Below are positions 16,881 through 25,639 of a stretch of 64,000 nt of DNA, piece after piece. The notes beneath the pieces were generated by a model. That model saw only the letters and a list, made by a program, of their open reading frames with translations. It did not search any database and had not been told where the DNA came from. The translations under genes were made by a program, and so were the position numbers. The stretch comes from Anoxybacteroides tepidamans. GTDB taxonomy: Bacteria; Bacillota; Bacilli; Bacillales; Anoxybacillaceae. Location of the stretch: the NCBI RefSeq assembly GCF_014201465.1, contig NZ_JACHEP010000001.1:290833-354832 (forward strand). The letters are read 5' to 3'. Each line of letters begins with the position of its first letter. Position 1 is the stretch's first letter.

Positions 16881-19800
16881 TTCGTCGACACCTCCACGTC
16901 TTTTTCCTCAAAAATACTGACAATTATTTGTCCTGCTTGCACCCCTTCTCCCGGACGAACATGGACAGAAGCAATGTATCCGTTATAAGGGGATACTTGT
17001 GGACATTCCATTTTCATGCTTTCTTCAATAATCAATACATCTCCTTTGCGAATGTATTGTCCAGGAGAAACAAGTACTTTCCATACACTTCCCGGTATGG
17101 TGCTACGTATCGCTAATGCTCCTTCCGGAAGGTCGTCCTCTTTGTCTAGCGGTTTCATATGATCTTCCGGTACATATTCTGCAAGCCCGAGCTTTTTCCA
17201 GCGTTCGCGTTCTGATTGAAACGCTTGTTGTTGATGATAGCGAAACCGTTCTGCGCTTTCTTTAATAGATTCCAGAAAAGCTAAATATTCCTCAAGTCGA
17301 AAAGTTGTTTCGATAATTTCCACTTCAAATCGACCGCGCAAAAAATCTTCTCGTATACTTAAAAGTTCATCAGCCTCTACTGGATAAAATTGGATTTGAT
17401 CAAAAAAGCGCAATAACCATGGTTTCCCAGGTTCAAAATTTTTGGTAGAGCGAAGCTTATTCCACATTTGTACAGTTCGACCAACAAGTTGGTACCCCCC
17501 AGGCCCTTCCATCCCGTATATACATAAATATGTTCCGCCAATCCCGACGGCGTTTTCTGGCGTCCATGTGCGCGCAGGATTGTATTTCGTTGTTACAAGC
17601 CAGTGACGTGGATCAAGTGGGATCGCTACAGGTGCACCTAAATATACATCTCCTAATCCTAGAACAAGATAGTTAGCTGTAAATATGATGTTTTTTACGT
17701 CTTCGACACTGTTAAGACCATTAATTCTTCGGATAAATTCTAGATTGCTAGGACACCACGGTGCATCCGGACGGACATTTTGTTGATAACGTTCGATTGC
17801 CAGTTTTGCCGCTGGATCGTCCCAAGAAAGCGGGAGACGGACAATTCGAGATGGAACTTCAATCGACTCCAAAGGAGGTAGGGTACTGTCTAACTCTAAA
17901 ACATATTGACATGCTTCCTTAACGGATATTTTCGATGCGTCAATATGAATTTGCAGAGAGCGAATACCTGGTGTTATGTCGAGAAACGGAATCTTCCCGC
18001 TATCTTTAATCGCTTGCATGAGAACATGTACTTGAAAACGATAAAGCACATTCAGTTCCAGTTCACCGTACTCTACCAGTAAGTTCTCATCCCCACAGCA
18101 GCGAATCGTAATCGGGAATCTTCTATTATTTTCTTCGTAAGCAAGCAATGGGTAATTTGCTGAAATTTTTGCATTTTGTTTTGGCAATTCAGGAATAGCG
18201 ATCTCTTTTCTCTCTTTATTTCCAATAGATTGTAAATATTCTTCCTGTTTTTTTCGCAAAAGCTCTGCTTCCTCGAGAGTTATTAATTGAAAATATACCT
18301 TATCACCAGGATGTAATTGGCCAATTTTCCACAATTCTGCTGATGCTGTTGTAACAGGACACACAAATCCACCTAGGCTCGGGCCATCAGGGCCAAGGAG
18401 AATCGGCATGTCTCCCGTTAAATCAAGAGTACCGATCGCATAAGGATTATCATGAATGTTCGAAGGATGCAGTCCTGCATCTCCACCGTCTTCGCGAGCC
18501 CATTGCGGAGCAGGACCAATTAGACGAACCCCAGTACGGGAACTATTAAAATGAACCTCCCATTTTGTTTCCGTTAGCTGAGCGAGATAATCTGGATGTA
18601 AAAATTCTTCCGTACAATGTGGCCCCGGTATCACACCGATGGTCCAAGTGTTAGATAAGATCGGTCTAGAAGTTGAAGGAAGTCCTTCTGTATGGATCAT
18701 AGACGTATGTTCTTTATTGACACGAACAGAAAGAACATCTCCTGTTCGTAAAGCGCGTCCCCCATGTCCACCGAAGCCGCCAAGTGTAAAGGTAGAAGAA
18801 CTGCCCAAAATGTCTGGCACATCAAAGCCACCTGCAACAAGCAAATATGTGCGCATCCCTTTCTCCGCTTCGCCAAAGTTAAGTGTTTGCCCTTTTTTAG
18901 CCAAAATCGGCTTATACATCGGAATTGGGCTACCATCGAGCGTCGCTTTCATGTCCGCGCCAGTAACGCAAAACCACATATCGTTTCGAAACCGGTACGA
19001 ACCGCCGCGTAATGTTAGCTCCAAACCAGGGGCTCCTTCGTCGTTGCCGAGCAATTTGTTTCCAATTCGAAAAGAAAGTGAGTCCATTGGGCCAGATGGG
19101 GGAACACCCACATCCCAATAGCCGATTCGCCCAGGCCAGTCTTGGACGGTTGTTTGCACTCCGCCGTCCAGCACTTCCAACGCATATTCCGCAGGCAAAA
19201 ATCCGTTTAAAAATCGTGTATATATATTTCCGTTTCGAAAATCTTTTTCGTGTAGAAGCGCTTTTATATATGAAAGATTTGTAGTGATCCCATATAATCG
19301 TGTTTCTTCCAAAGCTTGAATCAGTTTTTCGATCGCATCTGCTCTATCCTTTCCGCGAATAATGATTTTCGCAAGCATAGGATCATAAAGTGTAGTAATC
19401 GTTATGCCGTCTCTTACCCACGTTTCGACACGCGCTTCTTTAGGAAATATCACTTGATCAAGCTGACCAGCGCTTGGCCGGAAGTTGTGAAAGCAATCTT
19501 CTGCATACAGACGAACTTGAATGCTGTGCCCTTGAGGTTTTTTTACTAATGACGGTAAATGATGTAGCGCATCAGCAGCTTCAAGAATCATCCATTCAAC
19601 TAAATCAATGCCTAATACTTCTTCCGTTACACCGTGTTCCACTTGAAGGCGCGTGTTTACTTCTAAAAAGTAAAACGCTTCTGTTTGTGGATCATAAAGA
19701 AATTCAACGGTACCGGCATTTCGATAATTTACCTCCGCTGCAAGGCGCTTCGCTGCTTCTAACATCGCTTTTCTTATGTGCTCCGGTAAATTAGGAGCAG

Positions 19801-20524
19801 GGCTCTCCTCGATCACCTTTTGATTACGGCGCTGAATGGAGCAATCTCTTTCTCCTAACGCCACTACTTCTCCAAAACGGTTGCCGAATATTTGCACTTC
19901 GATATGCCGCGCTTTTTGTATATATTTTTCTAAAAAGACACCGGCATCTTTAAAATTTGCTTCAGCAAGGTGGCGTACTGCTTCAAAGGAAGAACGCAAA
20001 TCCTCCTCGCTTTCACATATGCGCATACCGATACCGCCGCCCCCAGCTGTACTTTTCAGAATGACAGGGTATCCAATAACATCCGCTTGTTGCAGTGCTT
20101 CCTCAACCTCTGTTATGAGTTCAGTTCCTGGAAGTAAAGGAACACCTGCTTTTTTGGCAATTTCGCGAGCCAAATGTTTTAACCCGAACATTTCAATTTG
20201 TTCAGGGGTAGGTCCGATAAACGTAATACCATGTTGATGGCAAGCGCGGGCAAATGCCGCATTTTCGCTTAAAAATCCGTATCCTGGATGGATTGCATCC
20301 GCTCCCGTTTCAATGGCTGTTTTTAAAATGAGATCGGCATTTAAATAACTGTCTTTAGGGGGACCGTCCCCAATGAGGACGGCTTCGTCAGCATCATCTA
20401 CATGGAGACTGTCTTGATCTGCTTTTGTATATACCGCTACTGATGTTATACCGAGTTTGCGCAATGTACGTTCAATCCGGACGGCAATAGCGCCGCGATT
20501 GGCGATCAGCACTTTCTTAAACAT
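16877..20524 (-). CDS. Guanidine carboxylase (urea carboxylase family, biotin-dependent)
   Basis: The 1215-aa multidomain enzyme contains a biotin carboxylase (residues 1-450; STAGGGGIGMRI ATP motif, EVNTRLQVEHGVTEE), a KipA/KipI-like carboxyltransferase region (about 455-1000) and a C-terminal biotinyl domain with EESMKMECP near 1165. Proteins of this family were long called urea carboxylase. Those behind guanidine-I riboswitches with a DUF1989 pair carboxylate guanidine preferentially, and the riboswitch at 22035-22132 supports that here. The ATG at 20524 is chosen because GGAGGAAAGG directly precedes it; the ATG at 20539 overlaps that site. Confidence 0.92.
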   Translation of the reverse strand: MFKKVLIANRGAIAVRIERTLRKLGITSVAVYTKADQDSLHVDDADEAVLIGDGPPKDSYLNADLILKTAIETGADAIHPGYGFLSENAAFARACHQHGITFIGPTPEQIEMFGLKHLAREIAKKAGVPLLPGTELITEVEEALQQADVIGYPVILKSTAGGGGIGMRICESEEDLRSSFEAVRHLAEANFKDAGVFLEKYIQKARHIEVQIFGNRFGEVVALGERDCSIQRRNQKVIEESPAPNLPEHIRKAMLEAAKRLAAEVNYRNAGTVEFLYDPQTEAFYFLEVNTRLQVEHGVTEEVLGIDLVEWMILEAADALHHLPSLVKKPQGHSIQVRLYAEDCFHNFRPSAGQLDQVIFPKEARVETWVRDGITITTLYDPMLAKIIIRGKDRADAIEKLIQALEETRLYGITTNLSYIKALLHEKDFRNGNIYTRFLNGFLPAEYALEVLDGGVQTTVQDWPGRIGYWDVGVPPSGPMDSLSFRIGNKLLGNDEGAPGLELTLRGGSYRFRNDMWFCVTGADMKATLDGSPIPMYKPILAKKGQTLNFGEAEKGMRTYLLVAGGFDVPDILGSSSTFTLGGFGGHGGRALRTGDVLSVRVNKEHTSMIHTEGLPSTSRPILSNTWTIGVIPGPHCTEEFLHPDYLAQLTETKWEVHFNSSRTGVRLIGPAPQWAREDGGDAGLHPSNIHDNPYAIGTLDLTGDMPILLGPDGPSLGGFVCPVTTASAELWKIGQLHPGDKVYFQLITLEEAELLRKKQEEYLQSIGNKERKEIAIPELPKQNAKISANYPLLAYEENNRRFPITIRCCGDENLLVEYGELELNVLYRFQVHVLMQAIKDSGKIPFLDITPGIRSLQIHIDASKISVKEACQYVLELDSTLPPLESIEVPSRIVRLPLSWDDPAAKLAIERYQQNVRPDAPWCPSNLEFIRRINGLNSVEDVKNIIFTANYLVLGLGDVYLGAPVAIPLDPRHWLVTTKYNPARTWTPENAVGIGGTYLCIYGMEGPGGYQLVGRTVQMWNKLRSTKNFEPGKPWLLRFFDQIQFYPVEADELLSIREDFLRGRFEVEIIETTFRLEEYLAFLESIKESAERFRYHQQQAFQSERERWKKLGLAEYVPEDHMKPLDKEDDLPEGALAIRSTIPGSVWKVLVSPGQYIRKGDVLIIEESMKMECPQVSPYNGYIASVHVRPGEGVQAGQIIVSIFEEKDVEVSTK

Positions 20525-20552
20525 ATGCCTTTCCTCCATTTCTGCTCCATCT

Positions 20553-21197
20553 TTATTTGTCCCAAATAAGCAGTTGTATCGGTGTCGGATTATAAGCGTT
20601 ACATGGATTGTTTAATTGCGGGCAATTGCTTATGAGCACAGTAGTCCGGCGCAGCGCAAGCAATTCGACATAACGTCCCGGTCCGGAAATGCCATCGACA
20701 AATTCTAACCCCCCCTCCGGAGTGACAGGGACATTCATAAAAAAGTTCACATTAGGAGCTAAGTCTCTTTTTGTATAACTTCCACCGTGCTGAGCTAAAA
20801 GGAGCATAAATGTATCACGGCAGTTATGCATAAATAAAGTGTCGTGGGAATAGCGCACTGTATTGCTTTGGGCGGAGCAAGCACCACCTAATGTATCGTG
20901 CCGCCCGCATGTATCTGCAACGATTTTCATTAATTCTTTTCCTGATTCTGAACGTAATATGGAACCTGCTGTAAGGTAAATATTTTTTTGGGCAGTGATC
21001 GTCGCCACTGCACTGTAGTGGTCTTCCGGATTTTCCGAATCAAAAAATAACGTATCAACCGCTTGGTTTCCTTCCAAATCGACAATGCGAAGAACTTGAC
21101 CAGGAAACAATTCGTACATCCAGCCTGTTCCTGCCGGGATGATTTGATCGTACACCGCCTCTTCTATTTTGCGCGGGCTTTCTACTTTATGAAACAT
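20553..21197 (-). CDS. DUF1989 protein, carboxyguanidine deiminase subunit (urea carboxylase-associated)
   Basis: The 214-aa protein belongs to the urea carboxylase-associated family. The DUF1989 core shows [23 protein letters not shown], then [12 protein letters not shown] with Cys and His candidate metal ligands near residue 108, and [21 protein letters not shown]. It pairs with the neighbouring paralogue to form the deiminase that converts carboxyguanidine to allophanate (CgdAB). The ATG at 21197 has AAGGAGG with 8-bp spacing; an ATG two codons upstream is too close. Which of the two corresponds to CgdA or CgdB is not resolved here. Confidence 0.85.
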   Translation of the reverse strand: MFHKVESPRKIEEAVYDQIIPAGTGWMYELFPGQVLRIVDLEGNQAVDTLFFDSENPEDHYSAVATITAQKNIYLTAGSILRSESGKELMKIVADTCGRHDTLGGACSAQSNTVRYSHDTLFMHNCRDTFMLLLAQHGGSYTKRDLAPNVNFFMNVPVTPEGGLEFVDGISGPGRYVELLALRRTTVLISNCPQLNNPCNAYNPTPIQLLIWDK

Positions 21198-21226
21198 CGT
21201 CATTTCCTCCTTGTATTCAATTTTGC

Positions 21227-21949
21227 TCAGTTGCAGTTGATCAATTGATAATACTCCCACGTATTTTCAAATGCACGCCGATTTTCCGGACAAAAGTTGA
21301 CGCAATAATCGTCAAGATTTGTTGGCACAGCATTAAACACTTCCATCGTGACAGGCACGGAAGGATAAGGTGTTCTTGGGTCTAAAGGATTCGGTGTATT
21401 GGACAACACAAGCAATACATCCATTTCTGTACGCAGCGTGACGGTAGCTCCTTTCTGGCAATGCCCTACAACAAAGTGCATGTCACCACGATCGTCGCAA
21501 TACACTTTTGAAAAAAGATTGACGACAGGAACTAAATCTCTCAAACTTAATCCATTTCGGACAAGTTCCATCGCAAAGTTCTCTTCTCCGCTGCGAAGCC
21601 AGTCGTTTCGCAATTGTTGATAAGTGGTTGCGCCGTATTTGGCATCCGTCATTTCCCGGGTAGTATAACCGGAAATCGTATCGTGCCAACCGACACTATC
21701 TTCAACAATGCTAGCCAACACCCGCCCGTTGTCACTCATTAACACGTTTCCTTTAGTTAAATAGACCGTATGTTGAGCTTTTAATGTATCAGGCATGTTA
21801 TAACGTTCAGACATGTCCTTTGCGTTATACAACAATAACGAAACATTTGCTCCTTCATCGAGAGCTGTAAAACGAACAAGTTTTCCCCGCCCGATGATAC
21901 TAGACCACTTTCCTCCGGGGGTTAGCAATTTAGACCAAATTTTTTCCAT
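21227..21949 (-). CDS. DUF1989 protein, carboxyguanidine deiminase subunit (urea carboxylase-associated)
   Basis: This 240-aa DUF1989 protein is the first gene of the catabolic operon. It has [23 protein letters not shown] near residue 30, [13 protein letters not shown] near 85 and [19 protein letters not shown] near 155. The paralogue 30 bp downstream shares the HDT and NxF positions. It is predicted to act with that paralogue as carboxyguanidine deiminase. AAGGGAGG lies upstream of the ATG at 21949. An open frame extends 55 codons further, but those codons are the riboswitch and terminator, so they are not coding. Confidence 0.85.
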   Translation of the reverse strand: MEKIWSKLLTPGGKWSSIIGRGKLVRFTALDEGANVSLLLYNAKDMSERYNMPDTLKAQHTVYLTKGNVLMSDNGRVLASIVEDSVGWHDTISGYTTREMTDAKYGATTYQQLRNDWLRSGEENFAMELVRNGLSLRDLVPVVNLFSKVYCDDRGDMHFVVGHCQKGATVTLRTEMDVLLVLSNTPNPLDPRTPYPSVPVTMEVFNAVPTNLDDYCVNFCPENRRAFENTWEYYQLINCN

Positions 21950-22034
21950 TTTATAAACCTCCCTTAAATTCTCAAAAATCAAAAGGAGGCAACAATGAGA
22001 CAAATTGTTGGAACTAAGACAATTTGTCTTAATT

Positions 22035-22132
22035 GATACCTCCCAGGCTTTTATCCTTCCGTGTACACAGTTTTTAACTGTGCGTTTTCTCTCGGACCAG
22101 ACCGGATCAACCATCCGCGGAACCCTAGAAAA
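22035..22132 (-). ncRNA. Guanidine-I (ykkC) riboswitch, copy 2
   Basis: The minus strand reads CTAGGGTTCCG, then TCTGGTCCGAGAGAAAACGC, a variable hairpin, and ACGGAAGGATAAAAGCCTGG-GAG, the conserved parts of the guanidine-I aptamer in order. Downstream, GACAAATTG...CAATTTGTC inside a GGAGG...CCTCC pairing, followed by TTTTGATTTTT, forms a likely terminator. It controls the guanidine carboxylase operon by relieving attenuation when guanidine binds. Confidence 0.93.
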
Positions 22133-22179
22133 CTTTAATCATTCACTTTTTCAACAACATCAAACATATGTGATAGTAT

Positions 22180-22974
22180 CTAATGGTTTAATAAAGAAAT
22201 AATATGTTTTTTTATTTTCATAAATCGCTCAACGTCCACAAGCTCGCCATCTTTGAATAATTGTAAGTCAGCATCAATCTCTTCAATGATCCTTCCCGGC
22301 CGCGCCTCCATTACATAGATTCGTTGTGAAAGAAATAGAGCTTCATCGATATCGTGCGTAATGAAAACAATGGTCGTCTTTTCTTTTTTCCAAATGTTCA
22401 ATAGTAATTGCTGCATAGACTGCTTTGTTTGCGCATCTAATGCGCCAAACGGTTCATCCATTAACAATACTTCTGGTTGATTGGCTAAAGCGCGGGCAAT
22501 GGCCACTCGCTGTTTCATTCCCCCAGACAATTCTTTACTATACGAATTAGCAAACTTCTCTAACCCTACCAACTCTAAGTACCGATCAGAAATTTCCTTT
22601 CGTTCTTTTTCCCTCATACCTTTCAGTTTAAGTCCAAATTCAATATTTTCTCTCACAGTTAACCAAGGAAAGAGCGTGTAAGATTGAAATACCATTCCTC
22701 GTTTTTTACTTGGCCCTATCACTTCCTCACCTGATACTTTCACACTTCCTGAAGTCGGTTCTTCCAAACCAGCTAATATTCTTAAAATCGTTGATTTTCC
22801 GCATCCCGAAGGACCAATAATCGACACAAATTCTTCATTTTTCACATATAAAGATACATTGTCTAGCGCTTGAAAATAACCGTTTTTTGTTTTATATACT
22901 TTTGATAAATTTTGAATATCTATTTCAATTTTCGAAGTTTGCGAAAAAGGTTCCGTTTTTATCACACTCAACAT
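22180..22974 (-). CDS. ABC transporter ATP-binding protein (guanidine uptake, SsuB/TauB type)
   Basis: The 264-aa ATPase has Walker A GPSGCGKST near residue 55, Q-loop VFQSYTLFPWLTV, signature LSGGMKQR near 150, Walker B VLLMDEPFGALDA and H-loop FITHDIDEA. It belongs to the nitrate/sulfonate/taurine group. AAGGAGG precedes the ATG, one base after the permease stop. With the permease and binding protein it forms an importer controlled by riboswitch 1, so guanidine or a closely related compound is the likely substrate. Confidence 0.93.
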   Translation of the reverse strand: MLSVIKTEPFSQTSKIEIDIQNLSKVYKTKNGYFQALDNVSLYVKNEEFVSIIGPSGCGKSTILRILAGLEEPTSGSVKVSGEEVIGPSKKRGMVFQSYTLFPWLTVRENIEFGLKLKGMREKERKEISDRYLELVGLEKFANSYSKELSGGMKQRVAIARALANQPEVLLMDEPFGALDAQTKQSMQQLLLNIWKKEKTTIVFITHDIDEALFLSQRIYVMEARPGRIIEEIDADLQLFKDGELVDVERFMKIKKHIISLLNH

Positions 22975-23793
22975 TTAATTTCCTCCTTCCGCCCACGGAA
23001 ATAGCTTTTTGTTAATCATCGCAAAACATCGATCGATAATAAGCCCTAACAATCCGATGACGATAATGCCTACAAATATGGAATTCGTATCTAAAAATCG
23101 TTGCGCCTTCATAATGGAATATCCAAGGCCGCTATTGGCAGCCACGAGCTCAGCCACTACTAAATACGTCCAAGCCCATCCCATGATTAGCCTCATTGTC
23201 GTCATTAGTTGCGGAAGCATCGCTGGAATAATCACTTTCGAAACAACTTGCCAGCGGGTCGCACCGAGAGTATAAGAAGCGTAAAGCAAATCTTTATGAA
23301 CTTGACTAGTATTATCTGCTACCATTAATACAACCTGAAAAAAGCACCCGATAAAAATAACGAGAATTTTTGCCACTTCCCCAATTCCAGCCCACACCAT
23401 GATGAGTGGAATAAAAGCTGCAGCTGGCATATAACGAATAAACTCAGAAACAGGTACAATGAAAGACTCTGCAAATTTAAATGTCCCCGCTAAAATCCCA
23501 AGCGGTATCCCTAATATACACGCTAACAAAAACCCCATAAACACTCTGTATACACTAATCCCAATTTCTTTCCAATAATCTGGATTCAATAAAGATGAAA
23601 ACAAAGACTCAATGACATTCGAGGGAGAAGGAAGAAAAACTTCATCGACTAATTTCGCATAGCTTAATAAGATCCAAACAAAAGATAATGAAAGAAAAGC
23701 TATCGCGACCCCTGTAAAGTACCATCGTTTAGAAATGTCTTCGCGAATTTTAAACAGCATCGCGTTGTTTCTTCTCCTTTGCCGCCATTCCAT
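22975..23793 (-). CDS. ABC transporter permease (guanidine uptake, SsuC/TauC type)
   Basis: The 272-aa inner membrane permease has about six helices. The cytoplasmic coupling motif reads SYTLGATRWQVVSKVIIPAMLPQLMTTM around residue 180 (EAA loop, Gly-Ala-Thr). It is followed directly by the ATPase gene and preceded by the binding-protein gene in a single operon. A GGAG lies 9 bp upstream of the ATG. Confidence 0.92.
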   Translation of the reverse strand: MEWRQRRRNNAMLFKIREDISKRWYFTGVAIAFLSLSFVWILLSYAKLVDEVFLPSPSNVIESLFSSLLNPDYWKEIGISVYRVFMGFLLACILGIPLGILAGTFKFAESFIVPVSEFIRYMPAAAFIPLIMVWAGIGEVAKILVIFIGCFFQVVLMVADNTSQVHKDLLYASYTLGATRWQVVSKVIIPAMLPQLMTTMRLIMGWAWTYLVVAELVAANSGLGYSIMKAQRFLDTNSIFVGIIVIGLLGLIIDRCFAMINKKLFPWAEGGN

Positions 23794-23805
23794 AAAATCA
23801 GCTCC

Positions 23806-24825
23806 TTATTTCGTTTTGGCCACCTCTTCTTTAATAAACGCAGGATCAACAAAACGACTTAGATCAGGTATTTTTTTAATAAAACCTAAATCTTTTAAAA
23901 ATTCTGCATTTTTCTGAGCTGTATAATAAATCGATTGATACGTATTCCCCTCTTTAAAGGCTTCTAAACTTTCCTCTGGTGAAAATAATTTAAACCCTTC
24001 CATTCCAGCCGCTAGCTCCTCTTTAGAGATTCCAGCTTTTTCAGCGATCAACTGAATGGATTCATCGTAGTTTTTAGAAAAGTAATCGACCGCATCGAAC
24101 CAAGCAGCTACTATTTTTTGTATATCTTCCTTCCGATTGTTTACGACGTCTCCTCGCACAACAAAAACATCCGAAATGAGGCCAGGGAAATCAGCCGACG
24201 TCACCAACTTATGCCCTTTTCCTTTTTCAACTGCCATGCTTAAAAAAGGCTCCCATAATCCAGCTGCATCTAGATTCCCTGCAATAAACGAATTCCCAGC
24301 GTCTTGGACAGTCAAATTCGTAAAGTTCACATCCGATTCACTTAATCCCGCCTCCTTCAAAGCGGTGAGCATAAAAAAGTGTTCAATCGTACCAATTTCT
24401 GTGCCAATTTTCTTTCCCTTTAAATCAGCGACCGTTTTAATATCCTTTGTGGCAACAAGCCCGTCTCCTCCTAATGAATTATCTGTAATAAAAACAACCT
24501 TTAAATCTAATCCTTTTTCAAGAGGAGAGAGCGTATCAATCAACGCTTGGCTATTTGCATCGATTTTTCCTGTGTTCAGCGCCGAAAGCGAATCAGCATA
24601 AACAGGAAACCATACTAGTTCCACATTTACTCCGTGTTTTTTAAAAAACCCTTTTTCTTCAACTAAATGCCACAAATACCAACTAGGTAATGCGCTGAAA
24701 CCAATTTTGATTGGTTGGCTTTTTTCATTCGCATTTTCTTTCGTGTTTGTTGACGAATTTCCACAAGCAGCTGTCAATAACATGATGACCAACAAAAGAA
24801 AGAGCGTTCGCAAATTCTTTTTCAT
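23806..24825 (-). CDS. ABC transporter substrate-binding lipoprotein (guanidine uptake, SsuA-like)
   Basis: The 339-aa lipoprotein has signal peptide lipobox LTAAC at about residue 21. The SsuA/NMT1-like fold follows: KIGFSALPSWYLWHLVEEKGFFKKHG near residue 37, DSLSALNTGKIDANSQALID, then DLKGKKIGTEIGTIEHFF. It captures the substrate for the permease/ATPase pair. The ATG at 24825 has GAGGTGAGAG upstream; a GTG three codons earlier is possible. Control by the guanidine-I riboswitch at 24950-25120 makes guanidine the best guess. Confidence 0.9.
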   Translation of the reverse strand: MKKNLRTLFLLLVIMLLTAACGNSSTNTKENANEKSQPIKIGFSALPSWYLWHLVEEKGFFKKHGVNVELVWFPVYADSLSALNTGKIDANSQALIDTLSPLEKGLDLKVVFITDNSLGGDGLVATKDIKTVADLKGKKIGTEIGTIEHFFMLTALKEAGLSESDVNFTNLTVQDAGNSFIAGNLDAAGLWEPFLSMAVEKGKGHKLVTSADFPGLISDVFVVRGDVVNNRKEDIQKIVAAWFDAVDYFSKNYDESIQLIAEKAGISKEELAAGMEGFKLFSPEESLEAFKEGNTYQSIYYTAQKNAEFLKDLGFIKKIPDLSRFVDPAFIKEEVAKTK

Positions 24826-24949
24826 CTCTCTCACCTCGGTTATATATTTTTATATTTTTCATCTAAGCACTTTAGTGAAAAATAATAGTGAACAGAAGTT
24901 GTATATTTCCTCCAATCACCATCCCCCATGACACGATCTTTTCGTCATT

Positions 24950-25120
24950 AAATAAAAAAGGATAAAAGCATGAAAGATAGTAACAAATCTCCCAGGCTTT
25001 TATCCTTCCGTGTATATAGAAAAACGCAATAAAGCATTTTTCTATACGCTCTCTCTCGGACCAGACTTAACAGCGAATTTTTCATTCCATCAAAGCGCTA
25101 TTAACGGAACCCTAGAGAGC
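24950..25120 (-). ncRNA. Guanidine-I (ykkC) riboswitch, copy 1, with terminator
   Basis: The minus strand reads CTCTCTAGGGTTCCG, GTCTGGTCCGAGAGAGAG, a variable AT hairpin, and CACGGAAGGATAAAAGCCTG-GGAG. The expression platform is classic: AGGATAAAAGC (24996-25006) can pair either within the aptamer or with GCTTTTATCCTTTTTT (24954-24969), a rho-independent terminator. It controls the ABC transporter operon. Confidence 0.95.
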
Positions 25121-25332
25121 TTATTTTTTCCTACGCACGATTGGCGAGGAAACTATATTCTCTTTTAACTAAGCTCATCACCATAAACCGGACTTGGCAA
25201 ACAACCGATTTGTTGAAATTATGATGATCACACCTTTAAGGTGAAGAACCTTCAAACTGTCTATTAATATCCTTGCATAACCCCTTTTCTAATTGCGATT
25301 ATAGCGTTTGTTATTTATGCCTGCAACATTTG

Positions 25333-25349
25333 TGTTATATTTTTTGACA
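25333..25349. promoter_or_regulatory. TnrA/GlnR box
   Basis: TGTTATATTTTTTGACA fits TGTNANAWWWTNTNACA at every defined position. It lies upstream of the riboswitch-controlled guanidine transporter operon, suggesting nitrogen-limitation control on top of the ligand switch. Confidence 0.7.
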
Positions 25350-25467
25350 TGGTTTGTTATAAAATATACATCATTGCAGCTAGAACATCGAAAAGAAATC
25401 TTTCTTTCGATGCTTAAAATATTTTCAACCTTGATGTTATACATAACAAAAAAATTCTCTACTCCTT

Positions 25468-25484
25468 CGTTATATTATCTAACA
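25468..25484. promoter_or_regulatory. Second TnrA/GlnR-like box
   Basis: CGTTATATTATCTAACA matches the TnrA/GlnR consensus except for the first base. It is 135 bp from the perfect box and in the same intergenic region, as expected for cooperative or paired sites. Confidence 0.5.
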
Positions 25485-25529
25485 TATTTCTTATAATCAT
25501 AACTGTTTAAACATCTGAACGCGAGCAGA

Positions 25530-25567
25530 TAAGAAAAAGCACCCGCTGCATTTTTCAGCGAATGCTT
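25530..25567 (-). terminator. Terminator of amt
   Basis: On the minus strand AGCATTCGCTG...CAGCGGGTGCT forms a stem followed by TTTTTCTT, about 70 bp after the amt stop codon. Confidence 0.7.
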
Positions 25568-25639
25568 ACCATCGAAAACGATACATAAACTATGCGTAAG
25601 ACAGTATACAAGTGACTTCATTTCTCTACATAGGAAAAT

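Noticed and set aside
18639-19121. 160-codon plus-strand frame inside the carboxylase gene
   Set aside because: Shadow of the carboxylase, which has clear motifs on both sides.
21950-22114. N-terminal extension of the first DUF1989 protein
   Set aside because: These codons are the guanidine-I riboswitch and its terminator. The ATG at 21949 has the Shine-Dalgarno.
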